A stretch of DNA of 64,000 nucleotides, taken from assembly GCA_033026295.1 (NCBI GenBank), contig CM065183.1, positions 3,472,001 to 3,536,000 on the forward strand, read 5' to 3'. The stretch comes from Channa striata. Lineage: Eukaryota > Chordata > Actinopteri > Anabantiformes > Channidae. The notes under the pieces are model-generated. The model saw only the letters and a program-made list of their open reading frames with translations. It was not told the origin of the DNA and did not search any database. This document shows positions 12,750 through 25,327 of the stretch, one piece after another (the stretch's first letter is position 1; each line of letters begins with the position of its first letter). The translations under genes were made by a program, and so were the position numbers.

Positions 12750-14060
12750 TGTTAATTTCAAGAGCCTTCCATGGCCCCTGTATCTGGCTAATGTTGGGAT
12801 AATGAGAGGACGCGAGACAGTTGCATCACGATAGTATCTTGCCTCGGGCAAGATTGTAGCAGACACTCGTTGACCAGGGTTCTTGTGTGTGATTTATAAA
12901 ACAGAGCGTGGCGAGGAAGTGGAGAGAAGGCGGTGGTCAGAGAATGGCCCGGCCTCCGTAAGAGAAACATGAGCTCGAGATGAAAATTGAACAGCATCAG
13001 AATGACCGATAACGAACGACAGGCCCACTGACTGCACATTAATTATCCAGAGATGGTATGGTAATGGGGGCCATTTGCTATGCAAAGCGCAGACCGTCCC
13101 CAGCCACAATCAATATCCCCTGCTTTCTAATACGCCTTCCACTTGGCTGCCTACACTCTCTGCTATGGAGACGTGGCAGGCAGAACACGCGGGCGTCATG
13201 TATGTGTGTGTTCGTGCATGTGGAAATAGAGAAATTATTTCCAACAGACCCTTTAAACACAATAATGCGCATTATTGCAAACCAACTTCTTTGGCAACAT
13301 GAAAACTCCCTTTCTTTATTGCACTGGTGCCAGACGGAAGAACTGTACGTGACACAGCAATATTGTACCAGACTCATATACCCCCAACGTGACATAGATA
13401 GATGGCAGCCATAGAGGAAAATTAGGTGCTTTTTTCTGTGATGAATGAGTCACAGAATTTTATTTGGTGGCTTACTTGTAAACATATGAGTAGGTTTGCA
13501 CCATGCCACCTCTCCAGTTTGTCCTTTATCTACCCCTTCCCCTCCCTCACTAGGTCAGTCCTGTCTTCGCTCTTAGTCTTCCTCCCCTGGGTTTAGTTTG
13601 GTTTGTTACTAAGTGCCTTAGGTTGAACTACGTTACACACGCCCTAAAACTTTAATCAGTTGTCTGTCTTTTTGTGGCGTGAGATAATAGCCCGTCGTCT
13701 GTCTGCTCCCTTAATAAGAGCTCCGGATAAAAGCTGCTGTCACTCAAATTGAGTGTTGGATCTGATGCATCTCTCACCTCCTGAAACCCTGTTACGAGAA
13801 GTTGTTACAGGCGATTATTGCGTTGTAATTTTGTCACATGTTTCCTCTTAAAATGGTGACGTAAACTAGACGCGAAAGGGTCACGGCACATTGATCATGA
13901 GAGTTTTTGACTTTTCTTGATGCTCAGAGTTTTATGGTCGCATTAGCAGAAACTTTGCCAGTTGGCTCAGCTTAGCACCTCTGCATCTTGGTGGAAACCA
14001 AAGATGTCATCTGGCTTTGAAAGTAATGGGAGAACCACGCTTTGGGAAAGGAAAGACAAT

Positions 14061-14062
<2 letters not shown>

Positions 14063-14101
<39 letters not shown>
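14063..14101. repeat. (TG)n microsatellite
   Basis: An uninterrupted TG run of roughly 39 bases inside a myt1l intron. Confidence 0.92.
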
Positions 14102-14104
<3 letters not shown>

Positions 14105-14274
14105 CTGTGCGCCTGTGTATGTGCATTTTTGGTGCCCTCAGTGTCCAACTCTGTATCTGCAAACGCAATAATAAGTTAACATTTATGTTCCAATGCAACG
14201 TATTTTTGAAACCATTCATTTAGTGATTAATAAAAGGTCTGTCAGTAGGTGGTTGGGGTCTGGCGATGTGAAAA

Positions 14275-14304
14275 CAAAGTACAGGAACGTTGTCCTGTAC
14301 TTTG
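14275..14304. repeat. perfect 12-bp inverted repeat (hairpin)
   Basis: CAAAGTACAGGA at 14,275-14,286 is mirrored by TCCTGTACTTTG at 14,293-14,304 with a six-base loop. It is too short for a usual pre-miRNA. It may be a small transposon remnant. Confidence 0.8.
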
Positions 14305-15130
14305 GTAATGGTTTGGTAATGCTGTAGTTGTCTGATAATATTTTATGGATATGTTCAGTATGAACATTTTTGCAACTTGCAGCGTAGGTAAAATGTCAAC
14401 ATATCATTACAATGTTCATGGAAGTTGTAAATTGGTTCTACTCGTATAAAAACTGTATAAAAATGTAAATTGTAAGAGACTGGATTGTACTGTGGCACTG
14501 CAATTCAGTGAACTGTGGAGCCGGGAATGGTTTAATGAAGTGAATTCAGCTAAATTCTTCATTCAGTCTAAAATGGAAGATGAAACACTTGTCGTTGAAG
14601 GTTACTAACATGAGTAATATTTCATAAATTTTCACAATTTCATTGCGGTAAACAAACTGATCAAAAGATCTGTCATCAAGCCAGTTATTGCATATTTGTC
14701 ACTGTCGGTTTTCACTAATCTTTTTCGATAAATGCAGCATAAATAATGACATATCAATGGAAATCAAAAGCCACTTAAAATTCAAACCTGTTCATCAAGG
14801 GTGCACGTTAGATTTGATTTCAAACGTCGACAGTCTTTCTCACCAGCAGCAGATAAATCTTCACGGTGCAGGATTGGGCAGTAATCTGTCTCAGAGGCGA
14901 AACCAGGGGGAAAGAATGTCAACAGACCACTCACTGCTGCTCATTAAAGGTTTTTGCTCCGGGGTCACAGTAAATAGTGTTAACAATAACTGAAAGCTAA
15001 ACAAACGACAGTCTCAATATTTTTACCATCTCTTATCTCCTCACATCGGAGTTGTGGCTGCTGGACAGTGAGGGGACATTCCTTCTCTGGTGAAACCTGT
15101 GGTCACCTCCATCTGCCTTTCTGCTCACAG

Positions 15131-15265
15131 ATGCTTCTCGCGCAGACAAGAAGGAGAGCCGGTGTCCGACACCGGGGTGCGATGGCACGGGTCATGTGAC
15201 TGGCTTGTACCCACACCATCGGAGCCTCTCCGGCTGCCCGCACAAAGACAGGGTGCCACCAGAAA
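15131..15265 (+). CDS. myt1l: myt1l exon: CCHHC finger 2
   Basis: The exon is 135 nt, phase 1 to phase 1. It reads [19 protein letters not shown] then TGHVTGLYPHHRSLSGCPHK and DRVPPE. All five metal-ligand positions of a CCHHC finger are present (C-P-T-P-G-C, H in TGHV, HH before RS, C in SGC), and this finger is not split by an intron. It is nearly identical to the first central finger of MYT1, MYT1L and ST18. Acceptor CTGCTCACAG and donor GAAA|GTAAGC are clear. The last base A joins TT of the next exon to give Ile. Confidence 0.97.
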
Positions 15266-17863
15266 GTAAGCATATCAGTCACACAGCAGCCAAATACACG
15301 CAAAGCCAGGTCTGTTTCCCGGGCTTGATGTTTTTTGATGTTCAGCAACCAGCATGTTACCTGTGATTGCTGCTGTGTCTGGCTCGTCCTGTGTGCTGTG
15401 TCCTCGCCGTTGTGGTTAGGCTGTGTTTGATATTTCAGCGGGGCGTACAGCGAAGGGTCAGACGGGTTGCAGCTGCACTTCTCTTGTGACCTTTTGCATG
15501 GTGCTAGGGATTTGCTTGCTGATTGCCTGCCTAGTGTGCTGTGCTGATGAGACGGGAAATTAGGCCTTGGTGTGTAAATAGTGACAACGCAGTGATTGGT
15601 GGGATGCTATCAGGCTGTGAGCGCATGGGAGTGTCTCCTCCTGCAGTTGATACTGGGCACGGGTTGCATGCTTCTTCACAGCATGGTCGGTCAGTGCATG
15701 CGTGACTGACGCGAGAAGGCCAAATGTCATGCTTTGTCTTTCATTAACTTGTGTAGCTTTTTAAAATTACTCCAGTCTTAACATTTCTTTTTTCACAAAC
15801 GTTAAAAATGCTCACGGACCTTGATAACACTGAGCCTGCTTTAGCCATCCGTGTAAACCCCATTCATTTATTGTATGGCTTGCTCAATTATGTTGTGTTA
15901 AAGGGAAAGGCAGTATCACATCTCAAAGCCGGAGATCAAATGAAGTGGCAATAAATATTAGCCTCGAATGAATAGGGAATTTTTCCCGTGGAGAATTCAC
16001 CCCAGCCATTTAGTCTCATTCACCTTGTGCAAACTTCCCAATAAAAACCCCTTTACATGTTTCATTAACTGCAGCGTGAAAAATCAACTTATGATCTTCC
16101 ACGACCCAGACTGCAATCAAAATAAAATGGCAAAGAAATTTGTGACCGTTGAGCCAGGCTTGTAAAGAGCACCAGTGTCACACGCGACTTTTGTCTGCGG
16201 AGTGGCGCTCGCACCGAGGTCCCCAACCTGACACAGGCTTCTCCCCTAGAAATGTGAAATGACTCTGAGCAGCTGACCTTGACTGGGATCAAGAGCCCCA
16301 AAATGGAATTTAGGCTTGAATTGATTGTCACTGGAGAGTTTGGAGTATGATGTCTGTGTTCCTCATTTGGTGGAAATGATATCAGTAATACTGCACAGGA
16401 TGCTCCAGATCACTTCTTGATCTTTGCGGCATCGTCTTCAGTCTTTCTTCGCTGACTACAAAATGACATTTGAGAACGAAACACACTCATCCTTGTTTAC
16501 AAAGGTGACCTGCTTGCGGCGGGCCTCACCTGTGGGTTCCACGATCAGGGGGCCAGTCACCGTGTTTCTGTCAATAAGTGGCAGACAATTTTTTTTTGCC
16601 TTCGTCGCTTTAAAGGTAAAGATGAGCACGTGTCCCACTTGGGGCTGACTGCGGGGCAGACTCGGCTATGGGCGAGTCTCTCTCCTTATTAACACATTTG
16701 CTGTCTTGAATAGACAATGTATTATTAATGCAGCGGTTTCGTTTAATTTAATCACACAGTGCAGCCAGACTCTTCCTTGGGAAATGTGAAAAATGACAAT
16801 TAAATTACATCTCAAATTTCTATTCCTGTTTGCTCATTGTAACGCATTGTAGAATATTAAAATATTTAATCAGGGACTCTTTGTTTTGTCTTTTTAAAAT
16901 GATTTACCTTTCTAACACACAAGGCACTTGGAAGGACACCGCTTCCTGTTTGCCTCCTCGTGTAATTCTGCCGTAGTTAACCCCTGTAGTCCTATCTGTG
17001 CCCACCGAATCAGGCCCAGCGCTTTAATTTCCTGCCTCCCTATCTGTCTCCTTGCAGACGGGGGGAGGGCAAAAGTGGGATATGCATAATGTATTCACTT
17101 GTGGCATGTTGGGGTGGCAGGCTGCGTACATTTACCTGCACCGCACACCAATTAGTACGGAAGACAAGGAGGATGATGAGGGGTTAAAGTTTAAGGGGAT
17201 GATAATGATGAAGCTGATGCCGATGGGGTTTGGCCCTGCATGCCGCTGGTGCCGAGACGACCCTTTCCCGCACCCCCTGCCTGTGGTACTCCAACAGCTC
17301 CTCTTGGACATCCATAGATCATTAATCTAATTGGCTGGTTGCCGAGGGGATCTGAGACAGTTATGGACTGTTTTAATGGTAAATGGTATTGAAGACTGCG
17401 CTCTCTACCCTAACAACGTGCAGATGATAACAAAGCACACTCAGTCAAGGCGCTCTATTCCATCTGTCTGCTCCTTCCATTGATTTCCAACCTTGTGTTT
17501 TACATGATTGCTAGCTGTTGGTTACTTCGCTCTCTGCATGCCTAAAATGTCCCTCCATCTCTGTCTTTTGCCGGCTTTGTCCTGTTAAACTTAAATGACA
17601 TCTTTTTATTCATGACTGTCCCTGTTCCATGAATACTAATTTGAAAGGGCTGGGTAAGTGGAAGCAATATGGTGGGAAACCTTGCCTGCCCTTTCAAACT
17701 AGTGTTCATTAAAATGAAGAAGAGGTCATTTGGGTTCACACGGGCTCATTTCTTAATGATGTTTATAATGCCAAGCTCCTCACACACTAATAGAGCTCGT
17801 GCGTGATTGTAAGGGGCTCCTAACATTCCCTGTCTTTCACTCCTATCTCCTGTCCGTATGAAG
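15266..17863 (+). other. myt1l intron
   Basis: No exon or clear repeat is recognised. The sequence from about 17,045 to 17,340 is G-rich and purine-biased and could be a non-coding conserved stretch, but I have no comparison to show it. Confidence 0.65.
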
Positions 17864-17954
17864 TTGTGGCTATGTATGAGAATGTTCTTAAGTGTCCTAC
17901 GCCTGGCTGCACGGGACGCGGTCATGTCAATAGCAACAGAAACTCTCACAGAAG
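17864..17954 (+). CDS. myt1l: myt1l exon: first half of CCHHC finger 3
   Basis: The exon is 91 nt. It completes Ile and reads VAMYENVLKCPTPGCTGRGH then VNSNRNSHR, ending AG|GTAAGT inside the serine codon just before the last cysteine. This is the second central finger (CPTPGCTGRGHVNSN), the most characteristic finger of the family. With finger 2 it forms the central DNA-binding pair. The acceptor is GTATGAAG, with a weak pyrimidine tract further upstream. Confidence 0.96.
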
Positions 17955-19317
17955 GTAAGTGACGGCCTGCCTCAAATAACTGGCACTGTCCATGTTGCAC
18001 CCTCCTTTTTTACTATGGGACTTTTTTTTTGCTCCATACTTTCTTTAGGTGTCGTTGAAATTATTATCATCTGTTCTTTCATGTCACCCATTGTTTAATC
18101 ACTGTGCAGCACGTCCTTTTTTTGTCTTATTCAGTACATTGTTTTTGTGTGTGTGGTTAAGTCTGGTCTTTTGTTTTAACGTTGGGTAGAAGGAACTGAA
18201 GTGTGTCAGCTGCTTAACAATCCCGTGGCTTAACTGGGACTGATTAGAATGCACCAGTTCACACCTTGCACAGCATAAATCTTTTATCAGCTCGTGGCGA
18301 AAAGTGGCATCTATCAGGTGCAGGTTTGGAGGGAGAACCTAAAATAGCAGGGCGCTCTTGCCAGTGCTGTCAGACGGGGTGAGGTGACAGTGAAAGAGGA
18401 GTGTCACCCACAGCAGATGCTCAGGGAGTCGGGCATAGCAGCAGCCATTAGCACCTTTCTGCCACTCAGCCAGGGTGACAGGAGAGGTGCAGACCTGGGA
18501 GGACCAGTATGCCTTCCATGCTGTGCTCAGTCGCACGGCTGCAGCGCAAAACAGACACACACAGTAAATTTTCACTTTTGCTAGATGGAGCCGATACAAA
18601 CCCCCATATAGTCCCTTACACTCCCCGACACTCTCATGCCTGCACACATCCCTGCACGTCTGATGACAGGTGCTCATGAACGCAGCTCCACACTGGCTTC
18701 AGGCCATTGTCAAAGATAATTTTTTCACTACGCACCGACACACTACAGTTGACAGGTTGGATGGAGAATAATAGAGGTTAAGGATAACAACATGAACTTT
18801 TGTCACATTTGGTCAGTTAGTTGTCAGGAGGAAGTTTTACAGCCCTAAATTCTGTAGGAACATACTGTAGGTGTAGATCCCAAGTGTATGTGAGTGTGTG
18901 TGTCACTACGTGTTTGATGGAAACAAGATGCTTCAGAATGCACATAAAAATGCTCATTTGTCCATATGGGAATATCTATTCTAAGAATTATTTCGAGCCA
19001 CTCAACCAGAAACCTGCAAGCTGTTGCCGACTGTGTTGTTATTTAAAGTGTTAAAAGTGATGAAAATTAATGATTTTGCATTTTAAGCAGAGGCTTTCTG
19101 AACTGTAGTCTGGAATTTACAAACCGGTAGATGCTTGTATTGATTGGCTGACAGACAGATGTGCGCTAGCTGCTTTCAGCCTGGCAGACTGGCTGACAAG
19201 CACTTTAACAAGCACAGCATTTCACACTATGTGCATTCGCTGTAGCATTTGCACCTATGAAAATGTGTCTCGGATGCACATTCCGCAGCATCACTTAAGA
19301 CGCTTTTTTCCTTTCAG
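17955..19317 (+). other. myt1l intron
   Basis: The intron splits finger 3. No exon or strong repeat is seen. The acceptor TTTTTTCCTTTCAG is strong. Confidence 0.75.
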
Positions 19318-19425
19318 TCTGTCAGGGTGTCCCATCGCCGCAGCCGAGAAGCTGGCCAAAGCCCAGGAGAAGCACCAGAGCTGCGATGGACCCAAGTCCA
19401 ACCAGGCGTCTGACCGAGTCTTAAG
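19318..19425 (+). CDS. myt1l: myt1l exon: end of finger 3, start of MYT1 domain
   Basis: The exon is 108 nt, phase 2 to phase 2. It begins with T completing Ser and reads SLSGCPIAAAEKLAKAQEKH then QSCDGPKSNQASDRVL. It supplies the final cysteine of finger 3 and the linker, matching human MYT1L IAAAEKLAKAQEKHQSCD almost exactly. The donor is TTAAG|GTAGTA, and AG joins the next exon's G to form Arg. Confidence 0.96.
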
Positions 19426-20263
19426 GTAGTATTCACTCTGCACTTTCATCCATAATTCAGGGATAATTGAATAGAAGGCGTTTTATGTATCACGAGGCCT
19501 ACATTTGTAACTAAGGGACAAACAAATGTAAATCTTTTGACTTAAACATGCTTCACTGATCCACGTTGAAATGTTTAGTTTGTGTTTCACCTACATTCTG
19601 GAAACCTGTTCAAATGATTGGTGTCCCCTTCTTGTTTTATGTTCTCATGTCCCCTGAGACTACTTTCAAGAGACTGCTTCTCCGTTTTCCTGCTCACTAT
19701 TGAAGGCAAATCGCTTTATTAGATTTTAACAAAATTGGCCTCATTTGTCATAGCGGAGGCAGAGCTTTTTGAATGAGAGTTTCTTTGATACTCGTGAAAA
19801 TGTTATGATGAAAAGTCATAAGTTATTGTAAATTTTATATTTATATCTAACTGAACATCAACAACATAAGATCTTCCACTTCATTTCTTCCTGCTCTCAG
19901 ATTAAGGCTCTAAATGCATCTCAAATGATAAAAGCATATCAAAAGTATGCAAGTGTAATAAAAGAAATGCGGAAATTGAATTTTGCCTCTCCGAACACTC
20001 TTGTAGCAGGGTTATGTTTTTTTAAATAGAGGAGGAAACTATCCACGCTGCAGCATATAAAAAGGATGCCCTGCACCCAGAGTTACTCCTCCACCCACAG
20101 GTATCATCCTCCATATTCTAAAAGTGGAGCTTACCCATGACAGCCTGCCCCCGTCCTTGCACCTGCCCATTTTTTTCAACCAAACCCCAAGTTCCCTCAC
20201 CTTCCCCTGGGCAATGTTGAGTGCCTCGGTCCAACTTCCACCCCCTCGTCATTTATTTTCCAG
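19426..20263 (+). other. myt1l intron
   Basis: An AT-rich intron with no exon or transposon recognised. It ends in a pyrimidine-rich ATTTATTTTCCAG acceptor. Confidence 0.75.
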
Positions 20264-20490
20264 GCCTATGTGCTTTGTCAAACAACTGGACTATCCACAG
20301 TATGGTTACAAGAACAATGTTTCCACCAGCACGCCCCGCTCCAACCTGGCCAAGGAGCTGGAGAAGTACTCCAAGACCAGCTTCGACTACAGCGCCTTTG
20401 ACAGCAGCAACAACCACCAAGTATACGGGAAGCGGGCCATCGTACCCAAAGTTCACGGACCACGGGACACGTCACCCAAAGGATATGACG
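20264..20490 (+). CDS. myt1l: myt1l exon: MYT1 domain, first part
   Basis: The exon is 227 nt. It reads PMCFVKQLDYPQYGYKNNVS, then TPRSNLAKELEKYSKTSFDY, SAFDSSNNHQVYGKRAIVPK and RDTSPKGYD. These match the MYT1 domain between the central and C-terminal finger groups. The SSNNHQ stretch slightly lengthens the human version. The donor GACG|GTACTG leaves one base (G) that pairs with CC of the next exon to give Ala. Confidence 0.96.
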
Positions 20491-20826
20491 GTACTGTTTT
20501 ACAGCCAGATCAAAAAAATGTTTATACACTATACATTTTTGCATGGTCTTTTTTTCAAATATTTAAAAAAAGATTGGTTTGAGCTAAATCACAAGACTAA
20601 ATATACATGTGTGTGTGTTATTTCAGTTTTCTCATGGGCACCTGACAGTTGTTGTAAGATTGTTGTTGTAAAAATTGTCTAACTGTCCAGTATATGAATT
20701 TAAATTATGGGTAAACAGCTGACTTTGGAATGAAAAGTTATTTGAGCCGTCTTCTTTATTCAGTTAATATAATGCGGCACTGTAAGTACGCTTCCCTCAT
20801 CCCAAACGTCTCGGTCTGTCCCACAG
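20491..20826 (+). other. short myt1l intron
   Basis: A 336-bp intron, AT-rich in its first half, with acceptor CTGTCCCACAG. No other feature is seen. Confidence 0.8.
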
Positions 20827-21116
20827 CCAAACGTTACTGCAAGAACTCCAGCTCGGCCAGCAGCACCACCAGCACCTACGCGCCCAGCAGTAGCAGCAGC
20901 AGCCTAAGCTGTGGAGGTGGAGGAGGGGGCACGGGAGCTGGCGGAAGAGGCGGCGGTGGCAGCAGCGCCAGCAGCACCTGCAGCAAGAGCAGCTTTGACT
21001 ACAGTCACGACATGGAGGCCGCCCACATGGCGGCTACGGCCATCCTCAACCTGTCCACGCGCTGCCGAGAGATGCCCCACGGCATGGGGGACAAACCCCA
21101 GGACCTGTGTTCGCAG
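20827..21116 (+). CDS. myt1l: myt1l exon: Ser/Gly-rich part of MYT1 domain
   Basis: The exon is 290 nt, phase 1 in, phase 0 out. It starts AKRYCKNSSSASSTTSTYAP, continues with serine runs and a glycine-rich insert (about 20,910-20,967), then SSASSTCSKSSFDYSHDMEA, AHMAATAILNLSTRCREMP and DKPQDLCSQ. The conserved AHMAATAILNLSTRCRE helix marks the MYT1 domain. The glycine block is longer than in human MYT1L, which has only CGGGSSASS here. Donor TCGCAG|GTAAAA. Confidence 0.95.
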
Positions 21117-23104
21117 GTAAAACGGGAGAGAACGGCCGCAGGCATGAGTGTCATGACACGCATCACATCTGGTCAAAGGTGTCCGCCGAAACAAGCGGTT
21201 GATAACACATTTAGTCGGTTTGATTCCAGAAGTTCCAGACCTCCCCTTTGACACGGAAGCCTCAGACTGACTCGGTAGCCACCACATCTTTTGCCTCCTG
21301 CTGTATGGTAGTTACAAAAACACTGACAGATTATCTCAGTTCTTGCTTCATTATGTTAATGCCAGCAGAGAAAAGTGACAAAGACAGGGAGATTTGAGCC
21401 GCACATCCCACACATACGTACTCGCACGCACACACATTCCATTAAAGATCCGAGGCTGTGTCTTACACTCAGGGCTCAGCGGGGCAGTTTTTTATTTTCT
21501 GCCTGGGGATCAGATAGGAGCAGGACGAAGCGCTGTTTGACACGGCGTGAGCCCAGTGTGTCATTTCTGAGGAGATAAGGTAACGGTGTTCCTGTATTAT
21601 CTGCGCCCGGATGCTGAGCTGGAAAATGGGGCCAGAAAGAGAGCGCACAGCAGAGAGCTAATGCGGGCTTAATGCTAATGTTGACAGCAGAGACGGCTGC
21701 AGAATAGAAGAGAAACTAAGGAAAGAGAGCAGTGAAATCCTTTTCGGTGGGAGGTTTCTAAATGTCACATTGCAGAAGGAGAGGAGAGGAAGTTACAGGA
21801 GAGCGGAATGGTTCCGAGGGAACGGTTACAGGAAAAGGGGAAAGAGGGAAAAAAAAAAAAAAAAAACCAGAAGCAACCTAAAAGTGGAACGGAGTAAACG
21901 TGGAGGCAAGAATGCCCGGAGCAGTCAGGAGCTCCTCTGGTCCTGTTTCATTGTCCAGACACGGAGGACGCTCACGGGGCACGATGTGAAGGGCTGGTCA
22001 TCTCCCTCCTCTCTATTCATCCCAACACCTTACCTTCCTGGAGTGAAACCTCACACACCTCTACTCTGGCCTCCTTGGTTTTTAATCCATCTCTCAGTCC
22101 GCTTGTTGAATTTATTGGTAGCTGTCCTGACTAAAAGGCTGAAATGAACCTTAAAGTAGGCTGTTGCAGGGAATCCTAATACCAACCATAAATAATGCCG
22201 GAGTGCAACGAGTGCTGGCCGGTGAGCTTAGCCTGGTCTGGCAAGAACTCACCTTTGATGCTGGTGACACCAGTAACATGTCAAACAAAACACAGTGTTG
22301 TATTCTCTGTACTTTGAGCGGTTCTAAGCTCTCCAGCTGATCCTGTGAGCTCGTAGAGAGGTGCTGAGCCTCAGGTTGAGAACGGCTGGTCCAGGGAGTC
22401 CAATTGCGGCTCCACTCAAAGTTGTGGAACCACATTTATGAACAATTGCAGCTGTGTTTTTGTGCGACTCAAAGCACAATGAATAATATTTTATGCAGTA
22501 GTTCAGCTACATTTCAAGTTACACCAGTATTCATGTTGTCATACATTCATCATTCTAAAACACGTTTCAGACAATAATTTACATTCATCACAACTGTCAT
22601 GTTTGGCTAAAATTTTTAGTAGACAGGAGCGGAGAAATGTGAAAACATTTTTTTTTAAATGACGCTTGCCTACAGTAACTGATATAGTATCTGTGGATGC
22701 ACACACCTATTTTTTTGAGTAATGTGAAAAATTACTCTATATCATATATTTTGGTACCAGTAGATCTAAGCATTATGAAGACGTTGTAGGGTTCATTTCA
22801 GTTTCAATATATACAACAGACAAATTCTTATTTGAGTACTGCTCATATTATTATTAAAAATATTAGTTGGAAGGAAATAACAACATAATATTTTAGGAAA
22901 TAACAATATTTTTTGTAATATAATCAGACAAAGTGAAATGTTAGAATAAAAAACTTTTTTGTAAAGTCTGAATTAATTGGTTTATAGTGGTAATACAATG
23001 TACAAGTCTTTTTATAAATAAATTATTGATGTTTTGTTAGTATAACTGCAGTATATTGTCATACTTTGCTACCGTCTAATCTTATGAAATGAAAATATAA
23101 GTGA

Positions 23105-23240
23105 GGCCTGGGCAGCCTGTGGTGGAGTGGTTGGCTGTTGTGGCCTGCGGGCTTTCTGTGCGGAGCTCGGATGCTCTTCCTGTGCTCGCACGGGTAGTGA
23201 ACAGGATAAGCAGTTACAGATAATTCACAAATGGATGGAT
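23105..23240 (+). mobile_element. SINE-like fish repeat fragment, internally deleted
   Basis: The stretch has the order GGGCAGCCTGTGGTGGAGTGG, then TGTGCGGAGCTCGGATGCTC, TTCCTGTGCTCGC, GGATAAGCAGTTACAGA and ATGGATGGATT. This matches the well-known teleost dispersed repeat that begins with a GGTGGTGTAGTGG tRNA-like head and ends in ATGGATGGATGG. The middle of the usual element is missing. Identification is from memory of the consensus. Confidence 0.7.
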
Positions 23241-24700
23241 TAGTTATGACCTTATGGGTGAAAAGTCAAGAAGCGGCACTTCCCCGAACAATTCCAGAGG
23301 CTGAACATCACCACAACATTTTGCCAAACTAGGAGAATGTTGGTGTCAGCCTATTGTCTAATGCCAGTCAAAAACAGGCACCGGAGAAAGTTGGAACGGA
23401 AAACCAGCCCGTAAAGACGGGAGAAAAGGCACAGGGAGGAAGATGGGACATCACGGTGGTTTCGTTTTAAGACCTGGACCGGGAGGGTGGGAGAAACGTG
23501 GCGAGAATTAGCCAGAGACCTCTGGCACTGTGGTCCTCTGCCTTCCAGCATCACCACGGCAACAAAGGTCAGGGGTCACTGCGGGTTCACAGTAAGAAGG
23601 GGTGGCCTCTAATGAGGGGGGCGAATCCACGCAGTTCCTGCTTGTTAATTCGATATGAAGGGGTGGGTCACTAATTGGACAGTGACATACAATACAGCGG
23701 CTGACAGGGAGAGGGCGGTTCGCCGAGCATATTCACAAGAACAAGAAGAGTCATGGCAACGCACAATGAGGCACGTGCCATTAGATCTGCTCCTCACGAA
23801 CATGACCTTTACTTAACAGAGACTCTTTCTGTTGCGCTTACAGTCCTTCGCTGGTTCTCTGCTCATCTTCTGCCTCCTCCCTCGTTCACAAGCCCATAGC
23901 CAAGCTAGTGTTCAATGTTTTGTTTTAATATTGAGGCGCGTGTGTGTGTGATGGAAGCAGCCACCTCGTGGAATTGCGTCAGCAGAACAGGCGCTGTTGT
24001 AAAAGCTCACTTTGTGTTATGTCTATTCAGCCTTGTCGTGAACAGTTTTTGTCATTATCTTTCCTTCATTGCCATGTTTGTCTATGTTGCAAGATTGCCA
24101 TTTGCTTTATTGTTTTTCTGCACAGTATTCCAGCAGTAGCAGTGTTTTTGGCGCTTTTGGACTCTTTGTTTAATTGAATTTTTTTTCCGCCGAGTTCTTG
24201 TTTCAGCCACAGTTTTACCGCCTTCGTGTCCAGTCCCGAATCTCTCGCCCCGTGCGTTTGAGTCAGTGTGTGTCACAGAGGTTTTGGCTTCAGACACCAG
24301 GAGAATCCTCCCCAAGGGAGACTGTCAGCTGCAATAAGCATTACTGTGGGCTTTCCTACTCGTGAAAGCGAGCAAAAAGAGTAAGGAAGATGAGGAGAGA
24401 TGAAAAACGATGGGGATACAATGAAAAGCAAAGACAGAAACACACCACATAAAAAAAACTAAAGGACAAACAGTGCAGTAATCCTAAGGGGTTGGGGACT
24501 ATTTTGTAAAAAATAGTGTGCGTGCTTTCTACAGTAGATGAGGTAAAAGGAATGTTTGCATCGATGTGTAGTTAGAAATATTTTAGAGAGCGGTCGGTTT
24601 TACTGGATGTGGCCCACTTTGTTTTAGAGCACAGTTCTGCCTCTATTTTTGGGTTTGCAGCAGTCTAGTTCCAGCCACTGCTGCTCATCACTGCTCTCAA

Positions 24701-24744
24701 CCCCACCCCTAACCCTCAGCCCCTAGACCCCCCCACCCCCACCC
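24701..24744 (-). other. C-rich tract, potential G-quadruplex on minus strand
   Basis: Seven runs of at least three C occur within 44 bases, with spacers mostly of one to four bases. The complementary strand fits the G3+N1-7 quadruplex pattern. Confidence 0.6.
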
Positions 24745-25327
24745 TCCTGATGTCCACTCGCATTAGGCTCACACACACACACACAGATGCACACTCACCC
24801 TTCTGACTGCAGACCAAAGTAGGATGGAAGGAAAGAGAGAGACAGAGAAAGAAAGACGGACAGAGAAGGAGGGGTTCACAGAGGGATGCACTCGTCCTTG
24901 AGCACTGATGACCTCTTCTTGTTTTGACCCTCTTCGAAGTGTAAAACTACACATTGTTACTGTACACTGCAAGTGGCTAATGTTCCATGCTAGGCAGACT
25001 TGGGCAAAAAATAAATTGGAATATCGTTGCAGGTATTTGAACTTCCGGTGTTCTTGATCTGTCTTTGTAAACATCGGAAAAGTTGAAAAGTCCTCATGAA
25101 ACACAAAGTTCAAGTCCTGTTTTTGTTTAGTATTAATGTATTTGGTTACTGTTTTGCCCAGCTCTGGTGATAGAATATGATTATGTTTTACTCGCTATTT
25201 AATCAGAAACTCTCTCTCTCTTTTATCCTTTTTCTCCATTCCTGCTTCCATGTGTCCTGTGCATCCTTCCCCATAATCATCCCACAAACTCACCGCAAAC
25301 ACACACACGTCAACATAAACCCTGCAG

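Larger units (their letters stand above)
11844..15130 (+). other. myt1l intron
   Basis: No further exon is recognised. It holds a two-copy 39-bp imperfect tandem duplication (12,672-12,749), a TG microsatellite (14,063-14,101) and a perfect 12-bp inverted repeat (14,275-14,304). The acceptor is CTGCTCACAG. Confidence 0.75.
21117..25327 (+). other. long myt1l intron
   Basis: About 4.2 kb with no exon recognised. It contains an A18 run (21,849-21,866), an AT-rich block (about 22,450-23,100), a SINE-like fragment (23,105-23,240), a C-rich tract (24,701-24,744) and a short CA run at 24,770-24,785. Confidence 0.7.
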
